From assembly GCA_963736525.1 (NCBI GenBank), contig CAVTPF010000012.1, forward strand, positions 434,001 to 498,000: a stretch of DNA of 64,000 nt, given 5' to 3'. The DNA is from Bog-473 sp963736525 (lineage in GTDB: Bacteria; Actinomycetota; Acidimicrobiia; Acidimicrobiales; RAAP-2). Within the stretch, counting starts at the first letter, position 1, and each line of letters begins with the position of its first letter. A program made the translations under genes and the position numbers. The notes under the pieces are model-generated. The model made no database searches and had not been told where the DNA came from. It was given only the letters and a program-made list of their open reading frames with translations. Shown one piece after another: positions 24,062 through 33,058 of the stretch.

Positions 24062-25504
24062 GTGCGCGGACGCGGCAGCGCGAGGGGTGTCACGGGGCGC
24101 GGCGCCTGGCCCCGCCGGCCCGCCGTCTCGTCGATCCGGACGCTGGCAGTGGCGGCGCTGCTCGTGGCGGGGATCCTGGCCTCCGGGCTCGCCGCGCCGT
24201 TGGGCGCGCCGGCAGGTGCCACGCAGCAGGCGCACGTCTACGAGGACGCCGGGATGATCGGCTTCGGCGGCGTGAGCCTCACCGACCCCCAGATGCCGCA
24301 GCCGCTCAACTCGCCGGTCTTCTCCGGCGTCGCCACGCCCGACGGTGGCGGGTACTTGCTGGCCAGCGCAGACGGCGGCGTCTTCGCGTTCGGTGACGCG
24401 ACCTTCGAGGGGTCGGCCGGAGCCTTGCCGCTCCAGGGCCCCATCGTGGCGATGGCCACGACGCCGGACGGCAAGGGTTATTGGCTCGGGGCGCTCGACG
24501 GCGGCGTCTTCGCGTACGGCGACGCCCCGTTCTACGGGTCCATGGGATCGAGCCATCTGAACCAGCCCATCGTCGGGATGGCCTCGACGCCCGACGGCAA
24601 GGGCTACTGGCTCGTGGCGGCGGACGGCGGGATCTTCGCGTACGGCGACGCCGGCTTCTACGGGAGCACGGGCAGCCTCGTGCTCAATGCGCCGATCGTC
24701 GGCATGGCCTCCACGCACGACGGCAGGGGCTACTGGATCGTGGCCGCGGACGGCGGCATCTTCTCGTACGGCGATGCGGGCTTCTACGGCTCCGCCGGCA
24801 GCGCCAACTTGCCAGATCCGGTGGTCGGCATGGTCGCCTCGCCCGACGGCGGGGGCTACCTGATGGCCACGTCGAACGGCGTCGTCCTGCCCTTCGGCGA
24901 CGCCGATGCCTTCGGCGGGCTCTCGCTCGACCCGACGGCCACCCAGATCTCGGCCATCATCGGGAACAACCGGGGAACGGGGTACTGGCTGCTCGACCCC
25001 CAGGCCTGGCAGTACAGCTTCTCGACCGCGACGCCCCAGCCGGAGTTCCCGGCATCGGGCGCCATCGCAGGCGCGGTCGCGTCCCAGATCGAGCCCGATC
25101 CCGACACGCAAGGGGCTTGGTGCAACCCCTACGGGCCCTGTGAGGAGTGGTGCGCACTGTTTGCCACCTGGGCGTGGGAACAGGCAGGCATCCCCATTCC
25201 CCGCTACGCCTTCACGGGCGACATCTGGGACTGGGCGGCCGGCTACGGCGGCGACCTGCCGCCGACGGCCACGCCTGCCGTGGGCGACGCCGTGCTCTAC
25301 GGCACCGGGCCGCAGAACGTCGACACGTCCGTGCACGTCGGCATCGTGACCCAGGTCTGGCCCGACGGCTCCATCATGACGGTGGGGGGCGACTCGGGGC
25401 CCGGTCGCGACGGCTACCTGTCCGTGGCAATCGACGGGCCCTTCCTGCCGGCAGACTCGATCTCGTACAACGGCGTACCCATCTACGGCTACGCGCAGCC
25501 CTGA
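24062..25504 (+). CDS. Secreted protein with five 42-residue repeats and a CHAP-like C-terminal domain
   Basis: Probable cell-surface protein with a peptidoglycan amidase-like tail. Seen: 480 aa from GTG 24062; a basic N-terminus and a hydrophobic core (LAVAALLVAGILASGLAA) form a signal peptide with cleavage near AGATQQ. Residues from about 85 to 290 hold five tandem 42-residue repeats of the form PIVGMAST.DGKGYW....DGGIFAYGDA.FYGS. The last 150 residues have EEWCALFATWAWEQAG (Cys) and VHVGIVTQVWPDG (His), the Cys/His pair of CHAP/NlpC-type hydrolases. Known: such repeats are abundant in secreted Acidimicrobiia proteins; their ligand is unknown. Confidence 0.85.
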   Translation: MRGRGSARGVTGRGAWPRRPAVSSIRTLAVAALLVAGILASGLAAPLGAPAGATQQAHVYEDAGMIGFGGVSLTDPQMPQPLNSPVFSGVATPDGGGYLLASADGGVFAFGDATFEGSAGALPLQGPIVAMATTPDGKGYWLGALDGGVFAYGDAPFYGSMGSSHLNQPIVGMASTPDGKGYWLVAADGGIFAYGDAGFYGSTGSLVLNAPIVGMASTHDGRGYWIVAADGGIFSYGDAGFYGSAGSANLPDPVVGMVASPDGGGYLMATSNGVVLPFGDADAFGGLSLDPTATQISAIIGNNRGTGYWLLDPQAWQYSFSTATPQPEFPASGAIAGAVASQIEPDPDTQGAWCNPYGPCEEWCALFATWAWEQAGIPIPRYAFTGDIWDWAAGYGGDLPPTATPAVGDAVLYGTGPQNVDTSVHVGIVTQVWPDGSIMTVGGDSGPGRDGYLSVAIDGPFLPADSISYNGVPIYGYAQP

Positions 25505-25596
25505 GCGTTCCTGGGGGCTGACGCGTCCGGCCCGTGGGGGGGTAGCAGGCTGGCACCCGGAGGCGTGGCCTAGGCTGCGGCCGGAGGTCAGCCACC

Positions 25597-25818
25597 GTGC
25601 CCGTCTACGAATTCCGCTGTTCGACCTGTCACGCCGTCTTCGACGAGCGCCGGCCCATGGCCGACGCTGATGCGCCAGCCACCTGCCCCGACGGGCACGT
25701 GGGGGCGAGGCGGCTGCTCCCGGTCTTCGCCACCACGGGGTTGGCGGCCGAGCCGGCGGGCGGCGCGTGCGGGGCGCCAATGGCCGGGGGCTGCGGCAGC
25801 GGTTGCGCGTGCTGCTGA
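25597..25818 (+). CDS. FmdB-type zinc ribbon protein
   Basis: Small zinc-ribbon regulator-like protein. Seen: 73 aa from GTG 25597, preceded by GGAGG about 10 bases upstream. It begins MPVYEFRCSTCHAVFDERRPM; the first CxxC is present, and the second pair is replaced by a Cys and a His (TCPDGHVG). The C-terminus GGCGSGCACC is cysteine-rich. It ends 10 bp before the next gene, which is on the same strand. Confidence 0.8.
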   Translation: MPVYEFRCSTCHAVFDERRPMADADAPATCPDGHVGARRLLPVFATTGLAAEPAGGACGAPMAGGCGSGCACC

Positions 25819-25828
25819 GCGCGTCGCG

Positions 25829-26932
25829 ATGACCGTCTCCTCCTGGGACGACTATCCCGTCCACCAAGCCCCGGAGTTCATCGCGCATCCGGCGACGAGC
25901 GACCGCAACTTCTACGACCGGTACTACTTCAACATGCACCCGTGCTCGGGTGACTGGTTCGCCATCTTCGGCTACGGGCAGTACCCGAACCTGGGGGTCG
26001 TCGACGCCTTCGTGGACGTACGCCACGGCGGGTCCCAGCACGTGGTGCGCACCTCCGCGCCCCTGGTCGACCGGGCCGACCTCTCCGTCGGGCCCTTCCG
26101 GATAGAGGTTCTCGAGCCCCTACGTCGCCTGCGGGTGATCGTCGAGCCGACGGAGTACTCCGTGGCCATGGACGTCACGTGGGAGGGTCAGATCCCCGCC
26201 GTGGAGGAGCCGCGCCAGTACCTGCGCAGCAAGGGCCGCGTGGTCTTCGACACCCAGCGGCTGGCCCAGACCGGCCGCTGGTCGGGCACGCTCTCGGTGG
26301 GGGGAACGGACGTGACGGTGGCGCCCGAGCGCTGTTGGGGAACGCGCGACCGCTCCTGGGGCGTGCGGCCGGTGGGCGAGCCCGAGCCCGACGGCATCCG
26401 CCAGGGCGAGAACGTGATGGCCGGCATGTGGAACTACTTCCCGATGCAGTTCGAGGACCACGCCATCATGTACATCTGCCACGAGCGCGACGGCGGCGAG
26501 AGGCCGCTGGTGCAGGCGGAACGGGTCTGGGCGGACCCGGCCCGCGGTATCGAAGAGCTCGGCCGATCCGAGCACGAGCACCATCTGGTTCCCGGCACCC
26601 GCGTCATCGACCGCTCCGTGCTGCGGTTCCCCGAGGCTGGGATCGACATCACCTGCACCCCTCTGCTGGCCAACTTCGTCTCCATCGGCACCGGATACGG
26701 CATCGACGCCGACTGGCGCCACGGGATGTATCACGGGCCCGAGCCCGTGACCCAGGGCCTCGTGCTCCCGGTCGACGAGGTGAGGGGTCTCGCCCAGTAC
26801 GGCATCGTCGACCACGTCGCCGAGTTCTCCTACGCAGGGCAGAGGGGCTACGGCCTGCTCGAGCACGGCTTCTTCGGCCCGTACCGACGCTACGGCCTGA
26901 TGGACGGGGCCATGGGAGCACCGGCGGACTGA
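25829..26932 (+). CDS. Conserved lipocalin-like/AttH-type protein of unknown function (DUF7064-like)
   Basis: Not an enzyme I can name. Seen: 367 aa, no signal peptide. A beta-strand-rich sequence with DRNFYDRYYFNMHPCSGDWFAIFGYGQYP near the N-terminus, a conserved ERCWGTRDRSWGVRPVG block and MWNYFPMQFEDHAIMYICHE in the middle. This combination is seen in actinobacterial and proteobacterial proteins related to hydroxyneurosporene-synthase/Svf1-like lipocalins, often near lipid or steroid degradation genes. Upstream in-frame residues overlap the zinc-ribbon gene and are not taken. The assignment is to a family, not a function. Confidence 0.72.
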   Translation: MTVSSWDDYPVHQAPEFIAHPATSDRNFYDRYYFNMHPCSGDWFAIFGYGQYPNLGVVDAFVDVRHGGSQHVVRTSAPLVDRADLSVGPFRIEVLEPLRRLRVIVEPTEYSVAMDVTWEGQIPAVEEPRQYLRSKGRVVFDTQRLAQTGRWSGTLSVGGTDVTVAPERCWGTRDRSWGVRPVGEPEPDGIRQGENVMAGMWNYFPMQFEDHAIMYICHERDGGERPLVQAERVWADPARGIEELGRSEHEHHLVPGTRVIDRSVLRFPEAGIDITCTPLLANFVSIGTGYGIDADWRHGMYHGPEPVTQGLVLPVDEVRGLAQYGIVDHVAEFSYAGQRGYGLLEHGFFGPYRRYGLMDGAMGAPAD

Positions 26933-26976
26933 CCCGTGGCCGGGCCCCGATCGTGCCCGGCATGCGACAATGAAGG

Positions 26977-28698
26977 ATGCCCGACGCCTCCAGCGTCCTC
27001 CACCAACGCCTGCAGGCCGCCTTCGACACGGTGAAGCCCGGCGCCGATCCCGTGCTGCGGGCGTCCGACCGCGCCGACTTCCAGGCCAACGGTGCCCTGC
27101 CGCTGGCCAAGGAGGTGGGCCGCCCGCCGCGACAGGTGGCCGAGGAGGTCGTGGCGGCGGCCTCCCTCGACGACGTCTGCGCCGCGGTAGAGGTCAGCGG
27201 CCCGGGGTTCATCAACCTGACGTTGTCCGACGATTTCGTCGCCACCCAGCTGGCGGCCCTCTCGGTCGACCCCCGCTTGGGCGTGGCGCCGGCGGCGTGT
27301 CCCGAGCGGATCGTCATCGACTACTCCTCCCCGAACGTGGCCAAGGAGATGCACGTGGGCCACCTCCGCAGCACGCTGATCGGTGACGCGTTGAGCCGGG
27401 TGCTCGAGTTCCTCGGGCACGACGTGCGGCGGGAGAACCACATCGGTGACTGGGGCACCCCGTTCGGCATGTTGATCGAGCATCTGATCGACGTGGGGGG
27501 AGCCGAGAACGCCGAGTCGTTCAGTGTGCGCGACCTGAACGAGTTCTATGCCGCGGCACGCCGGCAGTTCGACGCCGACCCCTTCTTCGCCGAACGCAGC
27601 CGGGCGCGCGTCGTGCTCCTGCAAGGGGGCGATCCCGAGACCCTGCGGCTCTGGAGCATCTTTGTGGCAGAGTCGATGCGCCACGCACGTGAGATCTACG
27701 ACATGCTCGGTGTGCTCCTGACCGACGACGACGTGGTGGGGGAGAGCTTCTACAACCCGTTGCTGCCCGTGGTCGTGTCCGAGCTCGACGCCAAGGGCCT
27801 GCTCGTCGAGAACGACGGGGCCCTGTGCGTGTTCCCCGAGGGGTTCGAGAACCGGCACGGGGAGCCGCTGCCGCTCATCGTGCGCAAGTCCGACGGCGGG
27901 TACGGCTACCCCGCCACGGACCTGGCCTGCGTGCGGGACCGCACCGGCCGGATCGGGGCGACGCGCGTGATCTACGTGGTGGGCGCGGAGCAGTCGCTCC
28001 ACCTTCGCCTCGTCTTCGCCGTTGCCGTGCTGGCCGGGTACCTCCCCGACCTGTCTGCGGCCGTCCACGTCGGCTTCGGCCTCGTGCTCGGCGCCGACGG
28101 CAAGAGGCTGGCGAGCCGTAGTGGTGGCTCCGAGCGCCTGGTCGACCTGCTGTCCGAGGCGGTCGAGCGAGCCGCAGTGGCGCTGAAGGAGCGCCACAGC
28201 GATCTCCCGCCCGAGCGCCAGGCCGCCGTCGCGCACGCGCTCGGCATCGGCGCGATCAAGTATGCCGACCTCTCGACCGAGCGCATGCGGGACTACGTCT
28301 TCGATTACGAGCGCATGCTGGCGGCGGAGGGCAACACGGGTCCCTACCTGCAATACGCGCACGCCCGCATCCGTTCCATCTTCCGGCGTGGGCAGATGGC
28401 GCCGCCGGCGGCGGGTGCCCTCCCGCTGCTGGGCGAACCCCCCGAGCGCGCGCTCGCACTCCAGCTGCTGCGGTTCGCCGAGGCCGTGGAGGCGACCGCG
28501 GAGACCTGCAGCCCTTCCAAGCTGTGCGCCTACCTCTTCGACCTGGCCACGATCTTCACGACGTTCTACGAGGCCTGCCGCGTCCTGGTGGACGACGACG
28601 AGGTGCGCACCTCGCGGCTCGGGCTGTGCGACCTGACGGCGCGGGTGCTCGAGCAGGGCCTGTCCTTGCTCGGCATGGAGGCGCCCGAGCAGATGTGA
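26977..28698 (+). CDS. argS: Arginyl-tRNA synthetase
   Basis: Charges tRNA-Arg. Seen: 573 aa, complete. The N-terminal Add-1 domain is followed by the class I HIGH motif as NVAKEMHVGHLRST. There is no KMSKS, but GADGKRLASRSGG occupies its place, as in many ArgRS. YVFDYERMLAAEGNTGPYLQYAHARI is the Arg-binding core and the C-terminal DALR anticodon domain ends with TFYEACRVLV. A perfect 8-bp hairpin follows the stop. Confidence 0.97.
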   Translation: MPDASSVLHQRLQAAFDTVKPGADPVLRASDRADFQANGALPLAKEVGRPPRQVAEEVVAAASLDDVCAAVEVSGPGFINLTLSDDFVATQLAALSVDPRLGVAPAACPERIVIDYSSPNVAKEMHVGHLRSTLIGDALSRVLEFLGHDVRRENHIGDWGTPFGMLIEHLIDVGGAENAESFSVRDLNEFYAAARRQFDADPFFAERSRARVVLLQGGDPETLRLWSIFVAESMRHAREIYDMLGVLLTDDDVVGESFYNPLLPVVVSELDAKGLLVENDGALCVFPEGFENRHGEPLPLIVRKSDGGYGYPATDLACVRDRTGRIGATRVIYVVGAEQSLHLRLVFAVAVLAGYLPDLSAAVHVGFGLVLGADGKRLASRSGGSERLVDLLSEAVERAAVALKERHSDLPPERQAAVAHALGIGAIKYADLSTERMRDYVFDYERMLAAEGNTGPYLQYAHARIRSIFRRGQMAPPAAGALPLLGEPPERALALQLLRFAEAVEATAETCSPSKLCAYLFDLATIFTTFYEACRVLVDDDEVRTSRLGLCDLTARVLEQGLSLLGMEAPEQM

Positions 28699-28726
28699 CC
28701 GGGGCGGGGCCGGCCCCTATCCTCTA

Positions 28727-28747
28727 CCGGGCACTCCCGGTGCCCGG
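28727..28747 (+). terminator. Hairpin terminator after argS
   Basis: Seen: 8-bp perfect stem CCGGGCAC / GTGCCCGG with a 5-base loop TCCCG, 29 bases after the argS stop and 54 bases before the next start. No T-run follows. Preceded by the 12-bp palindrome GGGGCCGGCCCC. Confidence 0.55.
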
Positions 28748-28800
28748 GCTCGCCGGGCGGAGCACATCACCGGGAAAACGGCACAAGGAGTCGCAGAGAG

Positions 28801-29577
28801 ATGGATCTGAACGGCACGTCGGCGATCGTCACAGGCGGGGCCTCGGGGTTGGGCGAAGCCACGGCGCGGCTGCTGGCCGAGCGCGGGGTTCATGTGGTGG
28901 TCGCCGACCTCCAGGAGGACAAAGGGGCGCCACTGGCCAAGGAGATCGGCGGGCTCTTCGTCCAGACCGACGTGACCAACGCCGAGCACGTCATCGCCGC
29001 CGTGGAGGCCGCCATCGAGATGGCGCCGCTGAAGTCGTTGGTCAACTGCGCCGGCATCGGGTGGGCCACCCGCACCATCGGCAAGGACGGCGACTACGCC
29101 TCGGCGCACGACCTCGACCTCTATCGCCGGGTGATAGAGATCAACCTCATCGGCACCTTCAACTGCATCCGCCTCGCTGCCACCAAGATGAGCCTCAACG
29201 AGCCCGACGAGGACGGCGCCCGCGGAGCCATCGTCAACACATCGTCGGTGGCGGCCGAGGATGGCCAAATCGGGCAGGCCGCCTACTCGTCGTCGAAGGG
29301 GGGTGTCGTCGGCATGACCCTCCCGGTCGCGCGCGACCTCTCGGTGGTGGGCATCCGGGTCAACACGATCCTGCCGGGGCTGATCGACACGCCGATCTAC
29401 GGCGCTGGCGAAGGCTCCGAGGCCTTCAAGGGCAAGCTGGCCCAGGACGTGCTGTTCCCGCACCGCCTCGGTCGGCCCGACGAGTTCGCGACCCTCGCCG
29501 TCGAGCTGCTCGCCAACTCCTACATCAACGCCGAGTCGATCAGGATCGACGCCGGCATCCGCATGCAGCCCAAGTAG
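28801..29577 (+). CDS. Short-chain dehydrogenase/reductase (HSD17B10-like)
   Basis: NAD(P)-dependent alcohol or 3-hydroxyacyl-CoA dehydrogenase. Seen: 258 aa; the cofactor motif is TGGASGLG at about 12-19, the acidic NAD-preferring residue is in VVVADLQED, SLVNCAGIG is the NAG-like motif, NTSSVAAEDG carries the Ser, and AAYSSSKGG gives Tyr and Lys of the catalytic set. The sequence resembles type-10 17-beta-hydroxysteroid dehydrogenases/3-hydroxy-2-methylbutyryl-CoA dehydrogenases. An aggag-type ribosome site is present upstream. It precedes the HSL-type lipase gene by 28 bp. Confidence 0.9.
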   Translation: MDLNGTSAIVTGGASGLGEATARLLAERGVHVVVADLQEDKGAPLAKEIGGLFVQTDVTNAEHVIAAVEAAIEMAPLKSLVNCAGIGWATRTIGKDGDYASAHDLDLYRRVIEINLIGTFNCIRLAATKMSLNEPDEDGARGAIVNTSSVAAEDGQIGQAAYSSSKGGVVGMTLPVARDLSVVGIRVNTILPGLIDTPIYGAGEGSEAFKGKLAQDVLFPHRLGRPDEFATLAVELLANSYINAESIRIDAGIRMQPK

Positions 29578-29605
29578 TGCACGGGGGCTCGGGGGAGGCA
29601 CTGTC

Positions 29606-30556
29606 ATGATCGACCCGGAACTGGCGGCGTTGATCGACCTGCTTCCGGTGATCGAGCTGTCGGACCCGGTGGCGGCGCGCGAGGCCTTCGAGCGGATCCT
29701 CGTTGCCATCAAGTTCGACATCCCCGGGATCGAGACACTCGAGATCGACGACCGCACGGTGCCCGGCTGGGACGGCGACCCGGAGGTGCCGGTGCGGGTC
29801 TACCGGCCCCGGCGGGCGGCCCGTGGGGTGCAGTTGCCCGGCATCGTGATGATCCACGGCGGCGGCTTCATCATCGGGAGCGTCGAGGCCGAGCACGCAG
29901 GCGCGGCCTCGACGGCCATGGACACCGGTGCGGTGGTGGTGTCCGTCGAGTACCGACTGGCGCCCGAGCACCCTTACCCCGCGGGCCTGCACGACTGCTA
30001 CGCCGCATTGAGGTTCCTGCACGCCGAGGCCGTGGAGCTCGGCGTCGACCCGGCGCGCGTCGCGTTGCTCGGGGCGAGTGCCGGGGGTGGGCTGGCGGCG
30101 GCCACCGCGCTGCTCGCTCGGGACCTCGGCGGGCCACCGGTCTGCTTCCAGATGCTGCACATCCCCGAGCTCGACGACCGGCTCGAGACGCCTTCGATGC
30201 AGGCCTTCGTCGGCTCGCCGCTGTGGAACCGACCGCTCGCCGTCCAAAGCTGGAAGGCCTACCTGGGCGAGCTGTCGGGGACAGGCGAGGTGCCGCCCTA
30301 TGCGGCACCGGCTCGCGCCGGCGAGTTGGCGGGGTTGCCCGCCGCCTATATCTCGACGGCCGAGCACGACCCGCTGCGCGACGAGGGGATCATCTACGCG
30401 CTGCGGCTGCTGCAGGCCGGCGTGTCGGTCGAGCTCCACCAGTTCCCGGGCACGTTCCACGGCTCGGCGCTGGTGACGACGGCCGCCATCTCGAAGCGGG
30501 CCCAGAGCGAGGCGGCGCTCGTGCTGCGGCGAGCGCTGGGGGTGGATGCAGGATGA
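29606..30556 (+). CDS. Alpha/beta hydrolase, hormone-sensitive-lipase family
   Basis: Esterase or lipase of the HSL (bacterial family IV) group. Seen: 316 aa; oxyanion HGGG in VMIHGGGFIIGS, nucleophile elbow GASAGGGLAA, the acid in STAEHDPLRDEG and the His in FPGTFHGSALV. The catalytic triad is complete. There is no signal peptide, so a cytosolic esterase is likely. It is downstream of the SDR gene with 28 bp between and probably in the same transcript. Confidence 0.9.
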   Translation: MIDPELAALIDLLPVIELSDPVAAREAFERILVAIKFDIPGIETLEIDDRTVPGWDGDPEVPVRVYRPRRAARGVQLPGIVMIHGGGFIIGSVEAEHAGAASTAMDTGAVVVSVEYRLAPEHPYPAGLHDCYAALRFLHAEAVELGVDPARVALLGASAGGGLAAATALLARDLGGPPVCFQMLHIPELDDRLETPSMQAFVGSPLWNRPLAVQSWKAYLGELSGTGEVPPYAAPARAGELAGLPAAYISTAEHDPLRDEGIIYALRLLQAGVSVELHQFPGTFHGSALVTTAAISKRAQSEAALVLRRALGVDAG

Positions 30557-30586
30557 AGCGAGTGGCGCCTTGTCACCGGGGGCCGC

Positions 30587-31165
30587 TCACCAGACGAAGG
30601 GCACCAGCCGCTTGTGGGTTGCCGCATAGGCGCGGTAGGGCTCCCCGAGCTCCTGCAGCAGGGCGCGTTCCTCCACGCGGATGCGGAACACGATGCCGCA
30701 CCCGATGGCGACCGTCAGGATGACGAAGGACAACCAGTTCCCGATGAACAGGCCCAGGCCCATCATCGCCAGGAGGATGCCGGCGTAGCTCGGGTGCCGG
30801 ACCACCCGATAGGGCCCGTCGGTGATGACCGGCTGGTCGGCGCTCGTCTGGACCGTGAAGGTGAAGTACCGACCCAACGTTCGGAAGCTCCAGAGCCGCA
30901 GGCCGACGCCGCACCACAGGAGTACCAGCGCCACCCAGGCGACACCGGCGGGGGTCGCTGCCGAGGGGACAGTGCGCGAGATCACGATCGCCGCCGCGAT
31001 GCCGATCCCGCCGGAGGCCCGCACGTACATCGCACTGCCCTTGTCGGCCGTCACCCCCTCGGGCCGGCGGTTGGTGCTCTGCCGCACCTCGGCGACGATC
31101 CAGATCACGGCGGTCGCCACCAGGAGCCAGCGGGCCCCGACCGGTGCGGCGCCCAACGTGTGCAC
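30587..31165 (-). CDS. Isoprenylcysteine carboxyl methyltransferase (ICMT) family membrane protein
   Basis: Integral membrane methyltransferase family; bacterial substrates are mostly unknown. Seen: 192 aa with about five membrane segments. The SAM-binding C-terminal block is TDGPYRVVRHPSYAGILL followed by FRIRVEERALLQELGEPYRAYA, typical of the family (VRHPxY and EE..L). Convergent with the lipase gene. Confidence 0.85.
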   Translation of the reverse strand: MHTLGAAPVGARWLLVATAVIWIVAEVRQSTNRRPEGVTADKGSAMYVRASGGIGIAAAIVISRTVPSAATPAGVAWVALVLLWCGVGLRLWSFRTLGRYFTFTVQTSADQPVITDGPYRVVRHPSYAGILLAMMGLGLFIGNWLSFVILTVAIGCGIVFRIRVEERALLQELGEPYRAYAATHKRLVPFVW

Positions 31166-31225
31166 GGGCCGAAGCTACCGGCGCCGCGGCGCGGTGCGCT
31201 TCCGCCCACCAGACGCGGACGCCCG

Positions 31226-32398
31226 TCAGTGGGTGCCGGTCAACGTGAGCACCCCGACGGCCGCGGCGATGGCCAGCGGCGCGGACGCCAGGCCCAGCAC
31301 GCCGGCGCGGGCGACGTCGGGTCGCGCGCCCGCCGTCCGGGCCGACCGCAGCCACAGCACCCAGGCGAGCGAACCCGTGACGAACAGATTGGGGCCCACG
31401 TTGAGGCCGACCAGTAGGGCGAAGGGATGCGGTGGCTGTCGGGCCGCCAAGAGCGATGCCGCCGGGAGGTTGTTCACGAGCACGCTGGTCAGGGCGGCCA
31501 CAACGGCGGTGCCCCAGGTGTCGAGGTGCGACAGCAAGGTCGCCGGGCCGGCCCACGACCGCCCGAGCGCCCCCAGTGCCACCGCAAGGCCGAACAGTCC
31601 GATGAGCACGGGGAGGCCGAGGAGCCGCAGGGCGTCCCGGGGCGTGTCGTCGGCACCGCGGCGCAGCGAGCGGACGAGCACCGCCACGATCCCCACCGCC
31701 GCCACCGGGATCGCCGGGGCGCGCAGCGCCACGACGAGCACCGTCACGGCAATGACGGCGATCAGACCGACGCCCAGCACCGGCCGTTCCGTCTCGCCCG
31801 AGGGGCCCACCGTGACGCGCAGCGAGCCCCGGTGGACCACCCCCACGACGACGGCGGTGACCACGGCGGCCGCGATGCCGGCCAGCGCCATGTGCGAGAA
31901 GAACTGGCCGCCCGACAGGTGGAGGTGTCCCAGCACGATCAGGTTCGTCAGGTTCGACCCCGGCAGCATGAGGGAGCCGGCGTTCGACAGCAGGAGGCAC
32001 CCATAGAGCAGGGGGGCCTCCCCTTCCCCGCGACTGCGGGCGGCATAGACCAGCACCGGGGTCAGGAAGGTGACCGAGGTATCGAGATTCAGCAGGGTGG
32101 TGACGACGACCACGAGCGCGGCCGTTCCCGCGTACAGCGCCAGCCCGTTGCGGCCGAGCCGGGCCAAGGCGTGGCCGCCGGCGGCGAACAGACCGTCCTC
32201 GTCCGCCACCAGGCCGACCAGGAGTAGCCCGGTGACGAGCACGAACGGCGGCCAGTCCTGTGCCGCCGCGGCGCGGGCACCACCGGGAGACGCGAGCGCG
32301 CCCGCCAGCAGTGCGGCACACCCGAGCCCGCCCAGTGCCCATTCGAAGGAGCGTGTGGCCGGCTGGCGGGCGCCGGCGTCGGTCGCGGTCGCGCGCAC
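31226..32398 (-). CDS. ArsB/SLC13-type anion permease
   Basis: Putative anion or arsenite permease of the ArsB/ion-transporter superfamily. Seen: 390 aa from a GTG at 32398, about 11 hydrophobic segments; conserved SxN-type hairpins LLSNAGSLMLPGSNLTNLIV in the first half and TSVLVNNLPAASLL and GLNVGPNLFVTGSLAWVLW in the second. No ArsR, ArsC or ArsA gene is adjacent, so arsenic specificity is not supported. It diverges from the F420-type oxidoreductase gene with 134 bp between starts. A longer reading exists but overlaps that gene's promoter. Confidence 0.8.
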   Translation of the reverse strand: MRATATDAGARQPATRSFEWALGGLGCAALLAGALASPGGARAAAAQDWPPFVLVTGLLLVGLVADEDGLFAAGGHALARLGRNGLALYAGTAALVVVVTTLLNLDTSVTFLTPVLVYAARSRGEGEAPLLYGCLLLSNAGSLMLPGSNLTNLIVLGHLHLSGGQFFSHMALAGIAAAVVTAVVVGVVHRGSLRVTVGPSGETERPVLGVGLIAVIAVTVLVVALRAPAIPVAAVGIVAVLVRSLRRGADDTPRDALRLLGLPVLIGLFGLAVALGALGRSWAGPATLLSHLDTWGTAVVAALTSVLVNNLPAASLLAARQPPHPFALLVGLNVGPNLFVTGSLAWVLWLRSARTAGARPDVARAGVLGLASAPLAIAAAVGVLTLTGTH

Positions 32399-32532
32399 CG
32401 TTCGACTGTGCCCCGCTTCGGACCCCGGGAAACCCCGGTGTCGTTCGGTCGCCGCCCGGTCCGCACCGTGCACCGGTGCGGTGGTGGCGCCCCTACCCTC
32501 ATGGTCAGACCCGAGACGAAGGAGACCCATAC

Positions 32533-32931
32533 ATGGCGGATGTCCTGTCCTCCCAGGCCCGTGACCTCATTGCCCGACCCGTGCTGGCCTCGCTCGCGAC
32601 CCTGAACGCCGACGGGTCGCCGCAGATCAGCCCGCTGTGGATCGACGTCGACGGCGACAACGTCGTGTTCAACACGGCGCAGCACCGGGTGAAGGCGCGC
32701 AACGTGCAACGGGACCCGAGGGTGGCGGTCACCGTGATCGATCCGGAGGACCAGTACAACGTCGTGGTGTTCTGGGGCACCGTGGTCGAGATCACCACGG
32801 AGGGCGCCGATGCCCACATCGACTGGCTGGCCCACAAGTACCTGGGAGTGGACTCGTACCCGAACCGCCGGCCGGGCGAGGTCAGGATCCGCGTCATCGT
32901 TCGTACTGACCGCATCGTCCTGCAGCCGTAG
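32533..32931 (+). CDS. PPOX-class F420-dependent oxidoreductase
   Basis: Split-barrel F420H2-dependent reductase family. Seen: 132 aa; ATG 32533 follows GAAGGAGACC, an excellent ribosome site. ARPVLASLATLNADGSPQISPLWIDVDGDNVVFNTA is the family opening, with KARNVQRDPRVAVTV for cofactor phosphate contact and a C-terminal RIRVIVRTDRI. The stand-alone single-domain form and length fit the Rv1155-type group, which binds F420 rather than FMN. Confidence 0.88.
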   Translation: MADVLSSQARDLIARPVLASLATLNADGSPQISPLWIDVDGDNVVFNTAQHRVKARNVQRDPRVAVTVIDPEDQYNVVVFWGTVVEITTEGADAHIDWLAHKYLGVDSYPNRRPGEVRIRVIVRTDRIVLQP

Positions 32932-33058
32932 GCCTCGGACCGAGCACCGAGCTCCGGGGGGATGGAGCGCTGACGCAGTGCAGGGGCTGGCCCGTCGGCG
33001 CACACGACTGCTTCGAGTGGACTCGAGTCGGACAACTCCCGGGGAGGAGTTGCCGCCG

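Noticed and set aside
24300..24950. DNA repeat or CRISPR at the 42-residue protein repeats
   Set aside because: The periodicity is in the protein (126 bp units with many synonymous differences), explained by the secreted repeat protein.
31226..32398. Arsenite efflux operon
   Set aside because: The permease is ArsB-like but no arsR, arsC or arsA lies beside it, and the ArsR gene at 46654 is of the SdpR type without metal-binding cysteines.
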